Positions 54,051 through 64,000 of a stretch of DNA of 64,000 bases are shown here, one piece after another (position 1 is the stretch's first letter; each line of letters begins with the position of its first letter). The stretch lies in contig NMRB01000452.1 of NCBI GenBank assembly GCA_002633025.1, forward strand, positions 110,442 through 174,441. Reading direction: 5' to 3'. The DNA comes from Notospermus geniculatus (Eukaryota; Nemertea; Pilidiophora; Heteronemertea; Lineidae). The translations under genes were made by a program, and so were the position numbers. The notes under the pieces were generated by a model. It did no database searches, was not told where the DNA came from, and was given only the letters and a program-made list of their open reading frames with translations.

Positions 54051-57000
54051 ATGATAGTGCAATTCTCCACCTGGAACATCCAGGGTCTGTCAAACTGTAA
54101 ACTTCAAGATCCTATTCTGCAAGAGCTACATTCCAATAACCTACATTCCTCCTGGCAATTCCCCCAGGTTTGCTTATGTGGAAAACACATATTTTGATGA
54201 CTTGGAACATGACTTGGATGTTTGCTCTAAAAAAGGCTATGTATTAATATCTGGTGATCTAAACGCCAGAGTAGGACACAGGCAGGACTTCATCGTAAAT
54301 GATTCAGCCAATTATATTCCATTACCTGCCAACTACAAGACAGATGTTAGCATCGACCGCAATAGTTTAGATCATCAGGTAAACAAAACAAGGTGATTTT
54401 TTGGGCATGAAAACTTGCTATGCTTACAATGGTTCCAGTCTTATAGACTACTTTATAGCAGAGGCTGATTTCATGAAATTTTGTCATCACATGAGTGTGA
54501 ATAATCTTACCTTACTATCTGACCATTGCTCTATCTCATTGACAATGAAATTTCCAAAAAACATACAGCATTCACGTCATGCATGTGATGTGGAACAAAT
54601 TGGCATTGATGAAGAACCTTGTGATAGCGTACCAACTGCATTTCGATGGGACACTGACAGCCAAGATAAATTCACTACGGCTTTAAATAGACCTGATGTT
54701 ATCAGTGAGTTTGACAATATACATAGCTTAGAAGACCCTCATGAACTAGCTGAAAAAATTGGGTCCATCATGAACAAGGCTGCTTGTTTGTCTCTCCAGA
54801 AAAAGAGGCGTTGCGGGAAGAGTGCTAAGAAACAAAACAAACCCTGGTTTACTAATTCACTGTCTGGACTAAAAAATAGGGCACTACACTATGCCAAATT
54901 GATGCAGAAAAATCCAGAGAATCCATATTTAAGAGGTAAATTCTTTACAACCAAAAAACAACTCAAGAAAGAAATGAAATTGAGAAAGAAAAACGACTAT
55001 AGCTCTCTCTTAGAGAAAATTGATTCCTACCGTGAAAATAACCCTCAAGAATACTGGAAGCTCTTACAGTCCCTGAAGAAACAGTCGTGCACAGTAGAAA
55101 GTCACTCAGAATCAGATATCACCCTCAAACAATGGGGTGACCATTTTGAAAAAATACTGAGGGCACCTAACCAGCCTGACAGAGAACACCCAACAGAACC
55201 AATCTCCTCTGTGCAACAATTCAGGTCCAACATTGCCACTTCACTGGCTGAATTCAGGGGAAAAAGAGATATTACATGCACTGGCACAGCAGTTGAAATC
55301 ACTGAGAAAGAAATAATTAAAGAAGTAAAAAATCTGAAACCAAAAAAAGCTGTTGGCCCAGACTCTATATCTAATGAAATGATAAAAGCCGGTCTTCCAA
55401 CACTGCTCCCTATCCTCAGAAGGATTTTCAACATGGTACTAAAAACAGGAATATTCCCAAAGTGCTGGAACATTGATCATCTAACCCCAATACACAAAAA
55501 AGGTGACAAAGACGAACCGAACAATTATAGGGGAATAAGTATCACAAGCTGTGTTGGTAAACTTTTTTGTAAAATTATAAACAATAAACTAATAAACAAA
55601 CTAGATGAAAATAATACTCTAAAACATGAACAACTAGGTTTCAGATAAAACTTCAGAACCAGTGACAATATTTTCATCCTCAAAACTCTTTTAACCAAAT
55701 ATCTAAACACAGGCAAAAAGAAACTCTTTACTTGTTTTGTTGACTTTTCAAAAGCCTTTGATACTGTTTGGCACGAGGGCCTCTTATACAAATTATATAC
55801 ATCAGGAATTCAAGGGCAGTTATTCCACATTATAGATAACTTATATAGAAACAATTATGCCAGAGTAAAAATCTCATCCAAATTAGGGAGAATGATTAAA
55901 CCAACACAGGGGGTCCGCCAGGGATGCCCACTTAGCCCCACGTTATTCAATATATTTTTATCTGATCTACCTGCATTCCTAAACAGTCCAATGACAGATG
56001 CAGCAGAGTTACTTGGCCACAAAATAAACTGTTTGATGTATGCAGATGACCTGCTGCTCATCTCAACAAGCGCAAAAGGCTTACAAAATCTGCTCAACAG
56101 GCTATCACACTACAGCTCACTGTGGGGCATGAAAATTAACACAAAGAAAACAAAAGCTATGATATTTAACACACCAGGAAAATTGTTAGACAACTACAAA
56201 TTCTTGACCAATTCGGATTCCATTGAAACTGTCCAAAACTATACCTACTTGGGACTAAATATATTCTGCAATGGCAACTTTAAACAATCAATAAGTGAAT
56301 TAGTAATGAAAGGCAAGAAAGCTTTCTTCAAAATGAAATCGCTGTATCCTGTCCCCCTAATACAAAAACCCAAGAATGCCTTAAAACTTTTTGACTCTCT
56401 ACTATTGCCAGTAATAACTTACTGTTGCGAAATTTGGGGCTTCACTGCTCTGGACAAGCCAGAAGAAAACGTCCTAGAAACTTTCCACACCAAGTTTTGC
56501 AAACAAACACTTGGGGTTGGCCGCATGGCATCCAACTCGGCTACTAAAGCTGAGCTAGGAAGGTTCCCCCTAGCCACCCGAATTTCACATCGGATAATTA
56601 GGTATTACCTCCACCTTCAATCCACAACAAATGAATTATTAAAAAAGAGCGTCCAGTGGCAAAACAGCCAAAGTGATACCAACTCAAACCAATTTAAAAA
56701 GTCATGGGTAGGGAAAACAAAAACTTTATTAGATAATGCTGGCTATTCATATCTATTTAATAATGCACAACTGATAGAGCCTGAACTTCCAAGATTAAAG
56801 AACAGATTCCAAGACATATTCATCCAAAATTGGCTAACCAAACTAAATGACGATTCGATCGATAACAACAACAGAACCAAAGGCAACAAACTCCGAACAT
56901 ACAGAACTTTTAAACAACAATACATTTATGAACCTTACCTAGAAACTATTAATAATATTGAGAAAAGAATCGACCTAACAAAATTTAGAATTAGCAATCA

Positions 57001-57292
57001 CAAACTTCGAATTGAAACAGGAAGATATGAAAAACTCAACCACACTGAAAGAAAATGCCTCTTCTGCAACGCCAATCAAGTTGATGATGAACAACACTTT
57101 CTGTACATCTGTCAGTTCCATAAAACTGAAAGAGAAGCACTTTTAAGCGATTTAAGCATCACTCATGAGGTCTTCATCAACCTGCCATTCAACGAAATTA
57201 TGTCAAACCAAGATAACACTGTCCAGATTGCCCTAGCAAAATTTATCAACTCAGGTTTCAAGAAACGTAGACAGAACAACGAGAACACATAG
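54051..57292 (+). pseudogene. LINE ORF2, endonuclease-reverse transcriptase, three lesions
   Basis: Starts MIVQFSTWNIQGLSN, the first endonuclease strand. An internal loss near 54150 removes the region carrying the catalytic Glu, and the reading resumes with VLISGDLNARVG. A second frame change occurs near 54390, beside a T run. Then SLIDYFIAE and LLSDHCSISL complete the endonuclease. The RT follows: KKAVGPDSISNEMIKAGLP, NNYRGISITSCVGKLF, a TAA stop at 55646-55648 where the frame is otherwise continuous, CFVDFSKAFDTVWHEGL, GVRQGCPLSPTLFNIF, and the catalytic YADD from 56039. The C-terminus carries a CCHC knuckle, CLFCNANQVDDEQHFLYIC. The RT core is intact, so the copy was active recently. As it stands it cannot make a full ORF2 protein. 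Confidence 0.85.
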
Positions 57293-57514
57293 GAAATACC
57301 ATTTTGTAAATATTGATAGCACTGCACCCTATCCTTTCTCTCCCTGGATGGTCAGGTACATGCCTGAGACAGATCCTAACCATCCTTCTAAATCTTTCTC
57401 CCACACTGTAGCACCAAGTTTATTCAAGAAAATCCTATATTTTATGTACTGACATATTTTATGGAGAATAAACTTAATTTGAATTTGAATTTGAATTTGA
57501 ATTTGTACATTCTA

Positions 57515-57598
57515 TGCGGAATAAATTATGAAGAATGGATGCCAAATATGGAAATCAAGATGGCGTAGCCTGGTGTGAAAAAAAAATTCGCCTATCCC
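57515..57598 (-). repeat. Inverted partner of 50236-50325
   Basis: GAATAAATTATGAAGAAT, GCCAAATATGGAAATCAAGA, TGGCGTAGCCTGGTGTGAAA and TTCGCC mirror 50236-50325. The distal bases CTATCCCAA appear flipped relative to the other copy. It lies directly downstream of the LINE tail. Confidence 0.7.
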
Positions 57599-58140
57599 AA
57601 ACCCACCAAAACCCCAGGTTTCGTGCGCGTACACCTCTTTTGGGCTGTGTCTAACAGACTCGTGTTTGAAAACCCCGTGTTTATTAGACCCGCCGAGCTC
57701 ACCGGGGATAATTCAGACAGGTGTGTCACCCAGGCTTTTAGATTGGTGTAAGCGCAATAACTCGGCAATTACTACTATCAAACCCGGCGGCAGATGGCGC
57801 GGTGAGTGTGTTACGTATTGCGCATTCGCTATAAACCAAAACCCCGCGAAATCTGAGCCGCAGGCGCGACTTCTCTCGCCATGTTTATTAACTAATGAAA
57901 TGTACTGAAAATAGGTGTAAGCGCGTGGCGTTTTTTTTTCATCGGGGAAGACCAGTGTCTTAAAAAAAACACCAATTTGAGATAGGTTGAACTAAGGCTT
58001 AAGTATAAGGGAAATTGAGTGACCATGAAGATGGTGACGCGAGAGCGACGTTTTTTCCGTTTTGTTTTTCATTTTTGTTTTTTTTAATTCATAGTAAATG
58101 AACGAGCTCGTTCATACTTTATAGAAATCCTGACAATTTA
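57599..58140. other. No recognisable gene
   Basis: Contains GAGCTCACCGGGG at 57695, similar to the start of the element at 11140, and C+G-rich words around 57780-57880. No exon can be supported. Confidence 0.35.
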
Positions 58141-58335
58141 GTGGAATATTGGAACAAGTTAAGTAATAACATTGAACGCGTTGTGGATACCTATGGTTCT
58201 GGTAAAATTGTTCTTATGGGTGATTTAAACGAGAATCTTTTTAATCCTAATCTGAGGCATTTAAGAAATATAATATTAAAGTTTGGTATGGTCCAGTTGG
58301 TAACTGAGCCGACCAGTCATTCACATTCAGATTAA
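58141..58335 (+). pseudogene. LINE endonuclease fragment
   Basis: The translation reads EYWNKLSNNIERVVDTYGSG, KIVLMGDLNENLFNP, then FGMVQLVTEPTSHSHSD. This is the GDxN box and the QLV-EPT segment of LINE endonucleases, open for about 65 codons and then stopped. It is unrelated in detail to the LINE at 51-57 kb (GDLNARVG). Confidence 0.65.
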
Positions 58336-59667
58336 ATCCGCTCACCCAACTTTAAAAAGTTTTAAATTTCTCTACAGGACGACACAAGGGAGAATGTCGC
58401 CGACCTCTTCTTTTACATTTCGAGAAGATCGGTCCCAGCATCGGGAAGCAAGATACCAAGTTCCGGGTAGCAATAACACCGGGAGAGAGACTGTCGCTGA
58501 CGCCGAAATTGCTGGCCACTGGTACGTCCTCTAATAATAGAAGAAAAGAACTGATATTAGACAATGATGAAATTTAGTGATTATTATGAAAATTAATTCA
58601 GTATGAAAATGTCTCGCTTTTTTATGCATATTACTTTCAACTTTTTTCTGTCATTTACTGTCGCCGCACCAACAATATCATTGTATTTTTTTGTATTGAT
58701 TTCGTTTTCTTCTAGGCGTGAAAAGTCGTTTATTAAGCCATCAGTACCTCGTGAGCAAAAGCACTGTGCCCTACATCATACATGAGACTTGCCGAGCAAT
58801 TTGGAATATCATAGGGATAGAGTGTGTGAAGGTGTATTTTTTAAAAATATTATACATTATTGTATTACTTCAAACCTTTTCTTAAAATATAACCCTATGC
58901 GATAAGATAGGTCTATACAAGACATGCAAGGTTCACTGGTTAATATTTCTGTTCAAAATTGTTTAATTACTTAGCAGGCAATTATACATCCATTTTTCCA
59001 CTCCTAATACAGCTACCACAGACATGTGCTGAATGGCTTGGTGTCGCAAAACAGTTCGGCGATAGGTGGCACTACCCCACCGCCATCGGCGCATTGGAGG
59101 GAAAGCATGCGAGGATCAAGAAACCTAAGAAGTCTGGCAGCCTGTATTATAACTACAAGCAATACCATAGTATCGTGCTCATGGTCCTCGTAAATTCCAA
59201 CTACGATTTCATGCACGTGGATGTGGGCAGTGAAGGCAAGGTCACCGACGGCGGAGTTTGGCGACAAACAACATTATTCCACGGCATTGAATCAGGAGAA
59301 GTGGAACTCCCCGAGAGCATCCGACTATACCAGGGACAGATGTGTGCGTCACCCCACACTTCGTGGCGGATGACGCCTTTCCGATGTCCCGCGAAAGTTA
59401 AAGCCCTACCCGAAACGCATGGAGACCGAGGAGGCCATTTACAACTACCGCTTATCAAGGGCTACAAGAATCGTAGAAAACACATTTGGGATAATGTCAA
59501 GTAGATTTGCGGTCTTCCAGGGTGAGATTGATATGAAGCCTGAGAATGTGGAATACGTTGTATTGGCGGCTTGTGCCATGCACAATACTCTTCGCAGAAT
59601 GAATGGCAGATCATACATGGCTCCTGGTTCGGTAGACTACGAGGATGTGGACAACAACTGCACACCA

Positions 59668-60655
59668 GGGGCCGTATGCATAAGACATCTTGCTCCTTAA
59701 CTTAGTTTTTCCATTAAGACCGCTAAGGATTCCTTACAGAAGGACTTTTCTTAAGGGATATGCATAAAACGTCGCAAGGTAAACCTTAGGGATGTATTTT
59801 CTCTCAAGTCTAAGAAACTTCCTTAAATTCTAAGTTATCAATTATGCCACACATCTCAGCAAATCGGAGCGACCATTACAAACACATTCAATCTAAATTG
59901 GTTCGGTAAGTGATTGCGTAATCTTGTCCAGAGAAGGTTTCTTAGTGACTGAGGAAACTCCTTAAGTTTTTACTGAAAATGCCCAACGCCACAAGGCGTA
60001 ACTCGAGGTCTGCATGCATTGAACCGTCGTGTATCTACTTAAGGTACCTTTGGAGGTACCTTAAAGCCTCGCTTATGTCGCCCTACGCTGTGATAGAAAT
60101 AGCGTCAACAAGTTGCAACTGGTAACTTATGTCGCCACCGACAAGAAAAATACCGATCGGTCGCAACTACCTGGAACTAGGTTATCGGCGTCTTTTGAGT
60201 GCTTATGTCGACAAAGATTTCCTTTGATTTTCAGTGACGTGGTGATTAGGTCACGTGGTCACGGTAGGCCACGTGGAGTGCAAAGCGAATTTCATTGGCT
60301 GTCTTCAGGATACAGTTGTCAACTAGTCGCTGAAGTTGAACATGTGCGACTTTCAGGATCTGCATATTTTTAGTTGGCAACTAGTTACTCGCTGACGCCC
60401 GGGAGCTTATGTCTCCTAGTAGTTGTGACTAATTAGTTCCAACTACGCGCCGATTATCAGTTGCAAACTAGTTCTGACTGTACGTAAGGGCGACATAAGC
60501 GAGGCTTATGATAAGGAATGATTTGAGGGAATTTCCTTACCTTAAGACTGTTTATGCATACCACATAAGAAAAGGGTAATTCTTAGGACAAAACTTAAGA
60601 GAAATTCTTTGATTTAAGGGAAATTTTACATAAGATGTTTTATGCATACGGCCCC
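59668..60655. mobile_element. MITE inside the transposase, TIR GGGGCCGTATGCATAAGACA
   Basis: The left end GGGGCCGTATGCATAAGACA and the right end GATGTTTTATGCATACGGCC with CC are inverted copies. Read as GGGCC...GGCCC, the flanks carry CAG on both sides. Internal words CCTTAA, TTAAGG and AAACTTAAG recur in both orientations. It interrupts the transposase C-terminal region, whose translation continues on the other side. Confidence 0.75.
60064..60507. mobile_element. Inner MITE, TIR AAGCCTCGCTTATGTCGCCC
   Basis: AAGCCTCGCTTATGTCGCCC then TACG at the left pairs with CGTAAGGGCGACATAAGCGA then GGCTT at the right. GTTGCAACTGGTAACT, TTATGTCGAC and AACTAGTTxC words fill the interior in both orientations. 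It lies inside the MITE at 59668-60655. TTA-type bases occur at both borders. Confidence 0.7.
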
Positions 60656-60943
60656 AGGACAGTGGAGGCAACAAGCCACTGTGGATCACGTCACGACGTC
60701 AAACCCGCCGACGGTCACAACCCTTCACGGGCAACAAAGAAAACCAGAAGATGGCAGAGTATTTCTGCAATGTGTGCGCCGTCTCCTGTCAAAACAACGT
60801 GATCACGAACGCCTTCCACAACACCATGAGGCACTTGGGATACAGGATGTAGCCAGGTATAATATTTGGTCAATAATGAATCAAATACCGGTACGTATGT
60901 ACGGGTAGACATACATACCACTTTACCAATGGGTAGTAGATGT

Positions 60944-61499
60944 TTAATATGGCGCAGATCCACTTAGGATAACTCTGTGGGTCGGCGAGACTTCTTGACC
61001 CAAGCCAGCAACATCTGCCCTCGGTGATGGTTGAAGGGCAGCTTGTTGTCTTTGCGGCCCAATTGCTGGTGAATTCGGGTACTCAAGTAATGACTTTTCG
61101 ATGGCTGCCTGGGATGATATCACTTGTGTACGCTTGGGTGTCTGTGGAAAGACTTGAACTTGGTCTTGCTGCTGTTGAACAATATTAGCCAGGGGAACAA
61201 GTTGTTGGTTCTGCACTATTGGTGGCTGAAAATGCTGTACATAGAGGCCTTGTTGGATAACTTGATGCTGCTGTTGCTGCTGGGTTATAGGCTGTACATA
61301 CGAGGTTTGAGCAACGAACTGTGGCTGTGATTTGGAGGGGACCCATCTCCCTTTACAAGCCTGCAGTACTAGTGTATCGATCTGAAGTTTTAATTGTTCC
61401 CGAATGTCCGTGTGAACTGTCTTGATTTTTCTTGCCCAGCAATTTACCCCACAGTGCATCGGGATCCTCATCAGCCTGGGCACGTCAAAGGGCCTCCTC
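60944..61499 (-). CDS. Gln-rich exon, possible second Harbinger gene
   Basis: On the minus strand, TTTGTTTTCTTCAAAGCACCAG is a good acceptor. The exon from 61499 reads (x)RRPFDVPRLMRIPMHCG, then CWARKIKTVHTDIREQLKLQ and DTLVLQACKGRWVP. It then gives a Gln-rich tail with TQQQQQHQVIQQGL and IVQQQQDQVQVFPQ, and stops at 60944 after about 185 codons. Two-gene Harbinger elements carry a transposase and a Myb/SANT-like partner with a Gln-rich tail, and here the exon converges on the transposase, which fits. The Myb-like part itself is not seen. It could also be an unrelated host exon. Confidence 0.5.
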
Positions 61500-61676
61500 C
61501 TGGTGCTTTGAAGAAAACAAATGGCTTATCATAGCAGCATAGTCTAGCATACATAGTATTCATTAAATGTATGTCCTTATACAAGACATTGCATGTTTGA
61601 AATATTTTACAGGTCCTCCTGATCTCACCAAGAAGACAAGTTGCTACTGTGTTCAACACCACCTATGTACAGTTAA

Positions 61677-62468
61677 GCCCGAATTTATTCATACCCCATG
61701 AAAACTTACAGGAAAAGTATTTAGAAAATACCTATCAGTTGCACTGCACATCTGCGGCTTCATTTATTGATTTTCAGTCGAAATGTACATGAAATTGAAA
61801 CATATTGTGAAAATATCATGAAGATATCACAATTTCAAAATATCATGAAAAAGCTGGCTGTCGAAAATTTCAGATATTTGATTCGAAATTGATTTCATTT
61901 CATACAACCAACCTCCTCATGGAACCTTTGTGACGAAATATTGGCGTGAATATACCTGTTCGTTTTTGCTGTATAATTTTGAAGAACTGCATGGTTTTGA
62001 AGCCTTTTTCTTCTTTTTTGCCATATTCAAATTATAGTATCTAACATGATTGAACAAGTCAGAAAATACGTGGAATCTTTTTTCCTTTGACCCTGTGGGC
62101 CTGATGGCATGAAATTTGTTTCAAAAGTCTTGAAATTATCAAAGTATCTTTGAAAATTCAATTGATATTTTGCAATTTCACTAAACCGAAGTGAGATTTT
62201 CAAAAACTTTCTTCACAGAATTTTCAGAATCGGTCATAGGATGATGTGATGTCCATTTCGAATCAAATATTTGACATTTTAGAAAGTTAGTTTTTTTATG
62301 ATATTTTGAAATTGTGATATTACACTGATATTTTGACCATATTTTTTAAATCTCTGTACATTCCGATTAAAAGTCATTCAGTGAAGCATAATACGTGTCA
62401 ATTCAGCTGATGTGTATTTTCTAAACATTCCTTCTAAAATTTTTCATGGGGTTTGAATAAATTCGGCC
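61677..62468. mobile_element. Foldback element of about 790 bp with long TIRs and TTAA target site
   Basis: TTAA lies immediately outside both ends (61673-61676 and 62469-62472). The left arm GCCCGAATTTATTCATACCC, CATGAAAA, TATTTAGAAAATACCTATCA and later AATATCACAATTTCAAAATA style phrases recur inverted on the right (AAATTTTTCATGGGGTTTGA, ATAAATTCGGCC). Each arm can be followed for roughly 300 bp. A TTAA duplication is typical of piggyBac and Kolobok superfamilies; the GGCC-like terminus favours the latter. Confidence 0.65.
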
Positions 62469-62504
62469 TTAACTCTACACTCTACAGCGTCAAAACCCAC
62501 TCAC

Positions 62505-62648
62505 CTTCACAGCTCTGTCCACGGCTTGTTTCAACTCCAGGCTTATGGAGTCATCACCATCCGCGGCAGTGCCACAATCAGACTTTGGCTTCTTGGTGCT
62601 CTGGGCCTCCTCGTCAATGAACAGATTCATTCCTCTTCGCTCCTCTAT
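62505..62648 (-). CDS. Possible exon upstream of the Gln-rich exon
   Basis: The minus strand reads ERRGMNLFIDEEAQSTKKPK, SDCGTAADGDDSISLELKQA and VDRAVK, ending exactly at GTGAGT, a strong donor. A weak acceptor AG lies near 62649. It ends in phase 0, whereas the exon at 61499 needs a phase-2 predecessor, so either one exon is missing between them or they belong to different transcripts. The foldback element lies in the presumed intron. Confidence 0.45.
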
Positions 62649-62827
62649 GCATAACATCACATTATCATTCCTAGAATATGTCTACGTAGACAATTTAATA
62701 GTGTTCGGTTTTCCATTTTCCATTGGCAGTTAGAAGTTCAGCTCAGTAATGAGTATTGCGACAGAAAATCCATAAAACTACATAATCAAAGGTACCTCTC
62801 ATTTTCCTTATGTTAACATTCATTATT

Positions 62828-62856
62828 AGCTACGCTGGTCTTTAGCCAGCGTAGCT
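62828..62856. other. Perfect 11-bp stem hairpin
   Basis: AGCTACGCTGG, a seven-base loop TCTTTAG, then CCAGCGTAGCT. No transcript is assigned. Confidence 0.6.
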
Positions 62857-63209
62857 TTACAAATGACCCTTGCTCTCTCTGAGCCAGTAATGGCTTTAAC
62901 GTTACGAGAAAGTAGTGCCACACATGACCCCTGTAATCTGTCACTTCTTGCTTGACGACCTAACTACGCCAAAATTTGTAATGGAGGAATGACTTGAATA
63001 GGAAATCACCAGATAAAACTAGAACTGTGAAATTTGCTTGACAGCAAATTTGATGGTCCCTACATCAGAAAATGGAAATTGAATGAAGAAAGGGCAAGGA
63101 GGGGTGTGACTGTGGCACAGCAGTCAGGTTCTTGGGGTTCCTCCTGGAATGTCTTCTTGGTGAAGGACACATGCAGGGTAGGCAGATAGAGAGGAAGGGC
63201 AGACAAATG

Positions 63210-63302
63210 AGGGGCATGGGCGGGGAGGGCGGGGCAGGGGCGGGGGCGGGGGTGAGGCAGGGAAGAGGCCAGGCGGGAAAGGGGGCTGGGCGGGGACGAG
63301 AC
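63210..63302 (+). other. G-run-rich stretch with G-quadruplex potential
   Basis: Successive runs GGGG, GGG, GGGG, GGGG, GGGGG, GGGGG, GGG and GGGGG are separated by one to seven bases, all on the plus strand. The frame translated across it (GAGAGAGVRQGRGQAGKG) follows from the composition. Confidence 0.6.
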
Positions 63303-64000
63303 TGTCTTCAGAGATCAGAGGAAGGGCAAAGTGGTCGAGCTGGATATGGATCCATGGTACCAGCCGGAAGCAAACAAAAAAAAATAAGGCAAATATTTAA
63401 CTTCATCACTTCAGGTCTTCAAAAACCACCGTCACTTAATTTTTTTGAAACTATCTAACCTTTCAGACCTGCATACAAATATTGACGATATGATGGTACT
63501 ACTTGATTTTGCAGTGATTGAGTGGGGTTTTTTTGAATCGTGTCCCAATTGAGTGTGGAAGAAGATAGATAGAAATAAAAATTTCCTACCTACTATACCC
63601 AGTGATATCAAGACGTTCCCTACATTGTCAATGTAGGGACCATAAATACACTCACGATATAGTCCTGACCTAACTGGCCTCAAAAACCACCCCGATTTCA
63701 TGCAGAATTATCTTCTCAGAGTGTGCCTTTTCACTATTTGTCATGATTTGATTAATATCTGTCGACTATCACGATATTTAAGGTAAAGTGGGGTAATAGT
63801 AGCCCCCTTTTCACCTATTTTGTAAACTGCACAGGTTATTTCTTGAGGGACACCAAAAAATCTGCCCGAATCTTGTTGTGGCACTTCTTCTGACTGCATC
63901 ACTTGAAATTCATGGTACAGCAACCCATAATATGCATCTGAGAGGGCCATGTCGATTTAGAGGAATCGGAGGAATCAGAGGAATCGGGCTGGAAAATCCA
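63303..64000. other. No recognisable gene
   Basis: Contains the palindrome TCCCTACATTG/T/CAATGTAGGGA at 63617-63639 and two copies of TCAAAAACCACC (63418, 63679). A minus-strand frame at 63741-63950 starts with ATG but has no recognised motif. The window ends in a short run of GGAATC(A/G)GA units. Confidence 0.35.

Larger units (their letters stand above)
51120..57504 (+). mobile_element. Nearly full-length LINE with three frames and a (TTTGAA)n tail
   Basis: In order, the element carries a 5' non-coding part (start uncertain), a 247-residue frame, an ORF1 with coiled coil and SGNH-like domain, an ORF2 with endonuclease, RT and CCHC knuckle, and a 3' untranslated part. The last part holds AATAAA at 57467 and ends in five TTTGAA-type units. 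The pieces are colinear and all on the plus strand, with 112 bp and about 660 bp between frames. The coding parts are only lightly damaged, so the insertion is fairly young. The SGNH-bearing ORF1 points to the CR1/L2 side of LINEs. Target duplications were not found. Confidence 0.8.
58378..60850 (+). pseudogene. PIF/Harbinger-like transposase, spliced, frameshifted and interrupted by a MITE
   Basis: Exon 58378-58521 encodes HFEKIGPSIGKQDTKF and ERLSLTPKLLAT. A GTACGT donor and TTTTCTTCTAG acceptor join it in phase to exon 58716-58831 (VKSRLLSHQYLVSKSTVPYI, IHETCRAIWNIIG). A GTGTAT donor and CCACTCCTAATACAG acceptor lead to 59013 onward: LPQTCAEWLGVAKQFGDRW, then GALEGKH, VDVGSEGKVTDGGVW and YNYRLSRATRIVENTFGI. 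This is the HARBI1/DDE_Tnp_4 order. The first acid is E (GALE) where D is usual; the second D and the E are present. Frame changes at about 59321, 59395 and 59415 disable it. A MITE at 59668-60655 splits the C-terminus, which resumes as MAEYFCNVCAVSCQNNVI. One or more 5' exons are not identified. Confidence 0.8.

Noticed and set aside
55525-56097. Minus-strand frames within LINE ORF2
   Set aside because: They are antisense to the reverse-transcriptase coding sequence and carry no motifs.
63132-63458. Gly/Arg-rich 108-residue frame
   Set aside because: The composition follows from the G-run stretch, with no exon borders.

Overview
The window is eukaryotic. It shows spliced exons with GT/AG borders, LINE and Penelope-type retroelement remains, many small inverted-repeat DNA elements (MITEs), simple-sequence tails, an assembly gap of 236 N and long gene-poor stretches. 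Frequent short words such as TAGGCCTA and ACATGTA, together with a metazoan-type Mab-21/cGAS-like protein, suggest a marine invertebrate, perhaps an echinoderm, hemichordate or cephalochordate. That assignment is inference from composition and family content only.

The one large intact host gene lies on the minus strand at 30210-35048. It is a single-exon reading frame of 1612 residues. About 26 ankyrin repeats are followed by a Mab-21/cGAS-like nucleotidyltransferase domain whose active-site signature is complete, and then by an acidic tail in which one short motif recurs three times at an exact 116-residue period. By family knowledge this is a candidate cGAS-like receptor (cGLR) with an ankyrin sensor or scaffold array. 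Other possible host genes are a two-exon gene for a 132-residue protein (14953-15616), an exon-sized orphan frame at 2106-3083 and a possible first coding exon at 41125-41201.

Much of the rest is mobile DNA in layers. 0-13 kb: a TIR element with subterminal short-motif arrays, Penelope-like GIY-YIG fragments in inverted arrangement, and a minus-strand LINE split by a MITE-hairpin-MITE block that itself contains an element with a 145-bp tandem array. 16-29 kb: two copies of a 208-bp MITE, two decayed minus-strand CR1/L2-like LINE pieces, hairpin elements, and a diverged direct-repeat series (23.3-28.9 kb). 35.3-37.6 kb: concentric inverted repeats around the second short-motif element. 38-49 kb: more MITEs, a Harbinger transposase fragment and a LINE endonuclease fragment. 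49.7-50.9 kb: three tRNA-like segments. 51-57.5 kb: a nearly complete LINE with an extra upstream frame, a coiled-coil plus SGNH-hydrolase-like ORF1, and an ORF2 broken by a deletion, a frameshift and one stop codon. 58.4-62.7 kb: a PIF/Harbinger-like unit, with a spliced but frameshifted transposase facing a Gln-rich exon, and a MITE-within-MITE inserted in the transposase C-terminus.

The mobile elements look mostly dead or non-autonomous. The cGLR-like gene is the locus most likely to be functional.
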